Source: Deltaproteobacteria bacterium
GTDB taxonomy: Bacteria > Desulfobacterota > Desulfobacteria > Desulfobacterales > SURF-15
Direction: 5' to 3'
Length of the DNA stretch: 11,597 bases
Assembly: GCA_024644775.1 (NCBI GenBank)
Contig: JAHEHB010000154.1
Span: 1-11,597, forward strand
Shown: positions 6,911 to 11,597 of the stretch, one piece after another
Position numbering within the stretch: the stretch's first letter is position 1
Layout of the letters: each line of letters opens with the position of its first letter
Notes under the pieces: model-generated
Seen by the model: only the letters and a program-made list of their open reading frames with translations
Databases searched by the model: none
What the model was told of the DNA's origin: nothing
Position numbers and translations under genes: made by a program

Positions 6911-8176
6911 TTGAGTCTGCTGAATGATGCGTTGCGAAAAAGAGCGCTCGATAACAAACCTACCCACCTTCAACGGGTGGCAAAAGGGTTAGGGAAAAGA
7001 AAGACCGCTGTGCCCTCGATGGTTTTTGTTTTCGTTATTGTTATAGTTGCCTTTGCGATCGCTGGAACCACAGGATGGGTACTATTCATGAATCCCCCTG
7101 TCGATGCCGGAGTAACCGTTGAAATCGACACGTATCCCTCCGGCAGAAACCCCGGTCCGACCATAAATTCCGAATATTCTGATAGCCCTAGCATAATGGG
7201 TCTCGCTTCTGCTGTTACCAATTCAGATCCCGCTCCGGATCACATTGCGAATTTCCGGAAATCAAAAAAAAATACCGAAAAGGCGGTTTCGAATGATTTA
7301 AGCGGGAAACATCGAAATGAAGCCGCGCAAACGTTGTTATCCACCGTTTCTGAACCGCTAACTGCGGCTGTGAATGAGGTAAAAAATACAGAAGATATGC
7401 TTTCGAGATCTCTGTCCGAAAAACGGGATAATATACCCCGAAACCGTCCTGATATACGACCCTTTAATTCAACTCCTCGTATAACTTCAGGTAATCCGCA
7501 GGATATTGTTGATCCTATGGATGGTCCTATTAATGATCCTACAAATGATCCTATTGATGATTTGGGAGATCGACTCTCTCCGTCGGAGCGTCTTTACCAG
7601 AAGGGGCAAGCCTATCATCGCCAAAACCGTTACTATCAGGCGATTCAAATGTACGAAGGGGTTCTTGAGCTTCATCCGGATCATGAGGCGGCTCAATTTA
7701 ATCTTGCTTCAGCATACATCGCGATAAAGGATTACTCTGGAGCGAAGCCGTTGCTTGAAACGCTTTCTCAGGATGGTAAAGACAATGCTGAACTGCTACT
7801 CAATCTATCCATTGTTGCCATTGGAACGGGAGATCCGGAGGCGGCGTTGAAATATCTTGCACAGCTGGAGCAGAAGAGTCCTCGGACCAACTTCGATCTT
7901 TTTTTTCATCGTGGTGTCGCCTATCGCCACCTGGATAAAAATGAAAAGGCTTTTGAATGGTATCGCCGTGCTTATCAGCTTAATTCCAATCACCCCCAAT
8001 TGGTATTTAACATGGCCGTTGCGTGCGATGTTCTGAAAAAATATGCGGAAGCAATTGAGTATTATGCGAAATATATCGAGCTGTTTGAAGATATACAATC
8101 GAATGAGGAACGGCAGATCAAGCGCCGTATTTCCCAACTCCGAACGTTTACACAAGTAAATCTCAATAGACACTGA
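6911..8176 (+). CDS. mshN: MshN/GspB-like membrane-anchored TPR protein
   Basis: A 421-residue protein starting at TTG. The opening MSLLNDALRKR is the short cytoplasmic signature shared by GspB/ExeB-like and MshN-like partners of ExeA-type ATPases. A membrane segment spans ~37-59, so the bulk is periplasmic. Residues ~60-220 are a polar, Pro/Asn/Asp-rich linker that ends in an Asp-Pro-rich tract coded by a 12-bp tandem repeat. From ~222 to ~395 there are about five TPR units, for example SPSERLYQKGQAYHRQNRYY at 223-242 and the copies starting near 259, 328 and 362. TPRs bind proteins, often pilotins, secretins or pilus subunits in such systems. It lies between the ATPase partner and the motor, the same order as mshM-mshN-mshE in MSHA loci. 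Its role as assembly scaffold linking inner-membrane ATPase and cell wall is inferred. The TPR region is certain; the MshN name rests on synteny and the N-terminus. Confidence 0.85.
   Translation: MSLLNDALRKRALDNKPTHLQRVAKGLGKRKTAVPSMVFVFVIVIVAFAIAGTTGWVLFMNPPVDAGVTVEIDTYPSGRNPGPTINSEYSDSPSIMGLASAVTNSDPAPDHIANFRKSKKNTEKAVSNDLSGKHRNEAAQTLLSTVSEPLTAAVNEVKNTEDMLSRSLSEKRDNIPRNRPDIRPFNSTPRITSGNPQDIVDPMDGPINDPTNDPIDDLGDRLSPSERLYQKGQAYHRQNRYYQAIQMYEGVLELHPDHEAAQFNLASAYIAIKDYSGAKPLLETLSQDGKDNAELLLNLSIVAIGTGDPEAALKYLAQLEQKSPRTNFDLFFHRGVAYRHLDKNEKAFEWYRRAYQLNSNHPQLVFNMAVACDVLKKYAEAIEYYAKYIELFEDIQSNEERQIKRRISQLRTFTQVNLNRH
7511..7558 (+). repeat. Four tandem 12-bp repeats inside mshN
   Basis: Four consecutive 12-bp units follow the pattern GATCCTATNNAT. 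The first is GATCCTATGGAT; the others differ at one to three positions. They encode an Asp-Pro/Gly-Pro tract (DPMDGPINDPTNDPID) at the end of the linker before the TPR domain. Because the unit is a multiple of three, gain or loss of copies would keep the frame. Confidence 0.8.
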
Positions 8177-8191
8177 TAAGGCATCGATGAG

Positions 8192-9847
8192 ATGAAGAAA
8201 AAACGCCTTGGAAGCATTCTCGTAGACATGGGCTTCATAGACAGCGATCAATTAAATATTGCGTTAATGGAAACCCGGAAAACCGACGCGATGATCGGTG
8301 ATGTGTTGTTACGGCTTGACTGGGTGAGCGAAGAAGATCTGCAGATGGCCATTGCGGTCCAAAGCGGTGCTCAGATACTGGATATGAAAAATGTGGTCGT
8401 CGACCATGCACTATTGCCGCAGATCTCCATCGATTTTGTGACCGAGAATAGTATTTTCCCTTTTGCAGTCGCAAACAATACGCTTCAAGCCGCTACCAGC
8501 AATCCTTTTGATGTCATCGCCCGCGACAAGCTTGCGCGGATGACCGGTTACAATGTTAAAACCTATATTGCCCCGAAAGCATGGATCGCAAAGGCTATTG
8601 AGCTACATTACAAAACCGCTCAGACCATCGATGAGGAAATCGATACCATCTCCCACACCTGGTCCGGCCAGGATGGGGAGGAAGAAGATAAAATTATCAA
8701 ATTATCACAGCTGCTGATCGAAAAGGGATACCTGTTGAATGCCAGTGATATTCACCTCGTATCCGACACGAACCTGATTCGTTTCTATTATCGCATCGAT
8801 GGTGTGCTTCATCAGAAATATTTGTTTATTAAAAGCTTTCAGCAACCACTTTTAACGCGTTTTAAGATTATGGCGGATATTGATATTTCAAACCCACATA
8901 TCCCCCATGATGGTCGCATCAAATATCAAGGTCGTGTCGGCGAGTTTGATATTCGCGTTTCAACTTTCCCCTCTCAATTGGGGGAAACGGTGGTCATGCG
9001 CCTGTTGACCCACAATGTCGTTGTGAAAGATTTAAAAAAGCTGGGGTTCGAGTCCGAAAATCTGGCTCTTTTTCAACAAATTATTCGTCGTCCCCATGGA
9101 TTGATTCTGTCCACCGGACCGACAGGATCCGGGAAGACAACCACTCTCTACAGCGCCCTTATGGCCATCAATAATCCCAAAATAAACTGTATGACCATCG
9201 AAGATCCCATTGAATACATGATTCCCACCGTGCGGCAGACGGCGGTAAATCCCAGGGCAGGCCTTAATTTTAGCAACGCGCTACGTTCCGCCATGCGGCA
9301 GGATCCGGATGTGATCCTGATCGGTGAAATCCGGGATAAAGAAACGGCAGATTTGGCAATGAGAGCATCTCTTACCGGGCATCTGGTCCTATCGACGCTG
9401 CACACAAATGACGCTGCGTCGGCCATCAGTCGTCTGCTGGATTTGGGAATACATGCGAGCATTTTGGCCTCTTCTCTGTCCTTGGTAGTGGCTCAACGTC
9501 TGCTACGTGTGCTGTGTCCTGCCTGTATTCAGAAACGACCCATAACCGATTCAGAAAAAGAGGTTTTCCAGAAGATCGATATCGATCCACCGGCAGAGAT
9601 CGCCGAACCGGGTGGGTGTGAAAGCTGTTTCCAATCTGGATATCGTGGGCGCACCGGGATCTATGAGGTGATTATCGTAGATAGAGCAATCAGGGATTTG
9701 ATTTTTTCCGGCGCAATGCACAGTGTGATTGAGGATACCGCCATAAAATCAGGCGCGACACTCATGTATACGCAAGCGTTAAAGAAAGTGGCCCGTCAAA
9801 TCACCTCTTTTGAGGAAATCTCCCGAGTCGTTATCGATTATGCCTAG
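8192..9847 (+). CDS. mshE: MshE/GspE/PilB-type assembly ATPase with MshEN c-di-GMP-binding domain
   Basis: A 551-residue cytoplasmic motor ATPase. Residues 5-57 form an MshEN domain: R5-L6-G7, L10, G14, L21 and L25 fit motif I and I35-G36 to Q57 fit motif II. The motif I glutamine is T28 and the motif II glycine is D43, so c-di-GMP affinity may be altered. An alpha/beta N-terminal region follows to ~140. The ATPase core has Walker A GPTGSGKTT (309-317), an Asp box around IEDPIEY (336-342), Walker B DVILIGEIRD (373-382) and a His box GHLVLSTLHTND (396-407). The zinc-binding tetracysteine C442-x2-C445 and C476-x2-C479 marks extension-type GspE/PilB/MshE ATPases rather than PilT retraction ATPases. 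In this family ATP hydrolysis drives pilin polymerisation together with the platform protein. The start at 8192 follows mshN by 15 bp; length is normal for the family. The family is certain; assignment to MshE over GspE rests on the MshEN motif and gene order. Confidence 0.95.
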   Translation: MKKKRLGSILVDMGFIDSDQLNIALMETRKTDAMIGDVLLRLDWVSEEDLQMAIAVQSGAQILDMKNVVVDHALLPQISIDFVTENSIFPFAVANNTLQAATSNPFDVIARDKLARMTGYNVKTYIAPKAWIAKAIELHYKTAQTIDEEIDTISHTWSGQDGEEEDKIIKLSQLLIEKGYLLNASDIHLVSDTNLIRFYYRIDGVLHQKYLFIKSFQQPLLTRFKIMADIDISNPHIPHDGRIKYQGRVGEFDIRVSTFPSQLGETVVMRLLTHNVVVKDLKKLGFESENLALFQQIIRRPHGLILSTGPTGSGKTTTLYSALMAINNPKINCMTIEDPIEYMIPTVRQTAVNPRAGLNFSNALRSAMRQDPDVILIGEIRDKETADLAMRASLTGHLVLSTLHTNDAASAISRLLDLGIHASILASSLSLVVAQRLLRVLCPACIQKRPITDSEKEVFQKIDIDPPAEIAEPGGCESCFQSGYRGRTGIYEVIIVDRAIRDLIFSGAMHSVIEDTAIKSGATLMYTQALKKVARQITSFEEISRVVIDYA

Positions 9848-11057
9848 CTATCGGTATAAAGCGGTCGATGCTAAAGGTCATCTCGCCCGAGGCCATATTG
9901 TTGCCTTTAACGAAGGGGAAGTTGAAGAACAGTTAGACCAACGGGGTCTTTGCTTGATTCAATGTTCGATCCCCCGGGAGAGCACTATTGGCAAATGGAT
10001 CGGTGACCGGGGTGTCAAAGCCCGTGCCATCATCGAGTTTTATTATCGTTTTTCACAGACCCTCGATTTGGGATTACCCGTGTTGAATGCCCTGGAAGAA
10101 AATTCTCAATTTTTACCGTCCATCCGGCTAAGGAAGATTCTCAGTGAGATCAAGGCCTCAATTGAGGGCGGTCGAAGTCTATATGACGCGATGAGTCGCT
10201 TCCCAAAAGTTTTTAAACCCCTGGATTTGGCGATTATTCACCTGGGTGAACAGAGTGGAGAGTTACCCAAATGTCTAAAAGACGTGGCCGAGTTTCATGA
10301 ATGGCGGCAGGGAATTAAGTCTGTACTTAAAAAGGCAACGATTTACCCAGCGTTTATTCTGTTAACGATTGTCGCCGTGATTGGTGTCTGGGTTGGCTAT
10401 GTTTTACCCCAAATGGTCGGTGTCATCAAGGAGCTGGGCGTAAAGCTGCCGTCAGTCACCATGACGGTGCTTCATCTGAGCGATTTTTTTCGGTCATTCT
10501 GGCTATGGTTTGTCGTAGCGGTTCTTGTCGGCATTGGGTTGTTCGTGATGGTTTTGAAAACGGAGAAGGGCGGGCGGTTTTTTCACAAGCATTTTCTAAA
10601 CATACCATTTGCAGGAAAAATCGCGCAGCAAATCGCTCTTACCCGTCTGTGTCACCATTTTGCCACCATGTTTTCCGCCGGGATGTTGTTGGGTGGTATA
10701 TTCGAGACGTTATCTCGGAATGCGTTAGGAAATCGTTACCTTGAAGATAAGTTGAGAGCGATTCACAGGAGAATCGAACAGGGTGAGCCCATTTCCCTGG
10801 CTTTTGAAAACGTAGACGGTTTTCCCTCACTGCTCCTCGGTGCGTTGCGTAACGGCGAGACAACGGGGACCCTTGATAAGACCTTGAATCGTTTGGGAGA
10901 TTACTATGACACGGAAGTCAAACGGTCCGTTCAAGCGCTGGTTAGTGCCATTGAACCGATGACCATCATCATTCTTGGAGGGGTTTTCGGTCTTATCGTT
11001 CTATCCATTCTCTTGCCTCTCTATGATGTCGTAGGAGAATTCGGAAAGGCGTACTGA
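9840..11057 (+). CDS. mshG: MshG/GspF/PilC-type inner-membrane platform protein
   Basis: A 405-residue polytopic membrane protein with two GspF domains (~65-190 and ~268-392), each with the family's helical bundle; the paired motifs LGEQSGELP (~135-143) and NGETTGTLD (~338-346) are typical. Membrane segments lie at ~170-190, ~218-240 and ~374-394. It forms the platform turned by the MshE ATPase during pilus or pseudopilus assembly. I chose ATG 9840 because the family begins with a sequence like MPSYRYKAVDAKG. A TTG at 9810 would add ten atypical residues and has no ribosome-binding site. The chosen start overlaps the mshE stop by 8 bp, which suggests translational coupling; no good Shine-Dalgarno is visible. 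It is the last gene of the operon: the mshF/B/A genes that often follow in MSHA loci are absent, and a convergent gene begins 2 bp on. Length is normal for the family. Confidence 0.95.
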   Translation: MPSYRYKAVDAKGHLARGHIVAFNEGEVEEQLDQRGLCLIQCSIPRESTIGKWIGDRGVKARAIIEFYYRFSQTLDLGLPVLNALEENSQFLPSIRLRKILSEIKASIEGGRSLYDAMSRFPKVFKPLDLAIIHLGEQSGELPKCLKDVAEFHEWRQGIKSVLKKATIYPAFILLTIVAVIGVWVGYVLPQMVGVIKELGVKLPSVTMTVLHLSDFFRSFWLWFVVAVLVGIGLFVMVLKTEKGGRFFHKHFLNIPFAGKIAQQIALTRLCHHFATMFSAGMLLGGIFETLSRNALGNRYLEDKLRAIHRRIEQGEPISLAFENVDGFPSLLLGALRNGETTGTLDKTLNRLGDYYDTEVKRSVQALVSAIEPMTIIILGGVFGLIVLSILLPLYDVVGEFGKAY

Positions 11058-11059
11058 CA

Positions 11060-11597
11060 CTAAGGTACAGTGATCGTTGTTCCGCGGCCGGCCAACACCA
11101 TGGGGGTGGGGGGCGTAGAAAGTACCGGGGTGCCGGTGCCGCCGGCGCCATCAAAAATTTGGATGCGGGTGCCGGATATAATATTATATAGAGAGGCGTT
11201 ACCCGGAGGTATATTTCCCAGGTCGCTGCCTTGGTTGGCGTCGTAGACATAGACCGTCGATGTGAAGTTGTTATTTACCGCAACCGTAAGATACTCACAA
11301 AGATTGCCGAAAAGTTCGTTACCGCCGATATATACCACCAGGTCGTCGAATCCCGTTATTTGCGGATGTCTGAGATAATTCGGTGTGCCGTCGGTGTTGT
11401 CGCCGCGATGGGTTCCCGTGTTGATGGTGTCAAATACGTTACCGCTGCTGTCGGCGTCCATCGGTCCTGAGCTGATCAGTACGGCCGCCACAGTAAAGGC
11501 GGTTGCGACCCCATCGGCATCGACGACCTGTGGTGTACCGGAAAGCCCGGAACGTAAGGCCGAGCAGCTAGCGGTTCGATTGGTACCCAGGCTGCCG
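11060..11597 (-). CDS. Pilin/pseudopilin-like protein, C-terminal part (start beyond window)
   Basis: The minus-strand frame is open from the right edge to a TAG at 11062-11060, about 179 codons; the N-terminus is missing. The visible part reads like the periplasmic half of proteins with a type IV prepilin N-terminus: a stretch like FTVAAVLISSGPMDADSSGN, then Gly/Asn/Thr-rich beta-type sequence with FDDLVVYIGG, two visible cysteines (one near the fragment start, one in GNLCEYL) and a Thr/Pro-rich tail. The decisive N-terminal cleavage site lies outside the window, so the pilin call is tentative; another secreted beta-rich protein is possible. A GTG at 11491 is only an internal codon, since the frame continues upstream without a stop. 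It is visibly GC-richer than the rest of the window. It converges on mshG with a 2-bp gap and no terminator between. Nearness to the assembly genes supports, but does not prove, a substrate role. Confidence 0.6.
   Translation of the reverse strand, partial: GSLGTNRTASCSALRSGLSGTPQVVDADGVATAFTVAAVLISSGPMDADSSGNVFDTINTGTHRGDNTDGTPNYLRHPQITGFDDLVVYIGGNELFGNLCEYLTVAVNNNFTSTVYVYDANQGSDLGNIPPGNASLYNIISGTRIQIFDGAGGTGTPVLSTPPTPMVLAGRGTTITVP

Noticed and set aside
7506..7727. Plus- and minus-strand Ile/Met-rich open frames over the mshN repeat
   Set aside because: They are shifted translations of the 12-bp tandem repeat and of the TPR coding region, without independent start signals.
9810..9839. TTG start giving a 415-residue MshG
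   Set aside because: The ten extra residues are atypical, no ribosome-binding site precedes it, and the family N-terminus begins at the ATG at 9840.

Overview
The window looks like a stretch of a Gram-negative, probably Desulfobacterota-type (deltaproteobacterial) chromosome. The reasons are the MSHA/type II-like assembly genes, an HD-GYP signalling gene, HEAT/TPR scaffold proteins, strong sigma-54-type promoter motifs in both real intergenic regions, and moderate GC. The taxonomic call is an inference from gene content only. No RNA gene, insertion sequence, CRISPR array or integrase was seen.

Layout. Positions 1-1029 (minus) hold the N-terminal 343 codons of a protein that runs off the left edge. 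It consists of about eight tandem MshEN-type half motifs followed by a GspE-type N-terminal subdomain. A 321-bp gap follows, with a near-perfect sigma-54 promoter facing this gene. Positions 1351-4845 (minus) are a two-gene operon: a 758-residue HEAT-like protein, then an HD-GYP c-di-GMP phosphodiesterase-like protein. The two share a homologous N-terminal domain. A ~495-bp divergent regulatory region (4846-5340) carries a sigma-54-like motif on each strand, a perfect 8-bp inverted repeat and a long leader with hairpins.

Positions 5341-11057 (plus) are a compact four-gene operon in the order mshM-mshN-mshE-mshG: an ExeA/MshM-type AAA ATPase with a periplasmic SPOR region, a membrane-anchored TPR protein, a GspE/PilB/MshE-type assembly ATPase and a GspF/PilC/MshG-type platform protein. 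Positions 11060-11597 (minus) are the C-terminal part of a GC-richer, pilin-like gene. It converges on mshG with only 2 bp between the stop codons and runs off the right edge.

How they may work together. MshE and MshG form the motor and platform of a type IV pilus-like or secretion-like machine, while MshM and MshN probably link it to peptidoglycan and the envelope. Two proteins carry MshEN-type c-di-GMP-binding motifs (MshE and the repeat protein), and a putative c-di-GMP-degrading enzyme is encoded next door. The most unusual items are the MshEN-repeat array, the domain shared by the HEAT and HD-GYP proteins, and the apparently common sigma-54 control of all three transcription units that start in the window. 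No secretin gene and no complete pilin gene is visible here.
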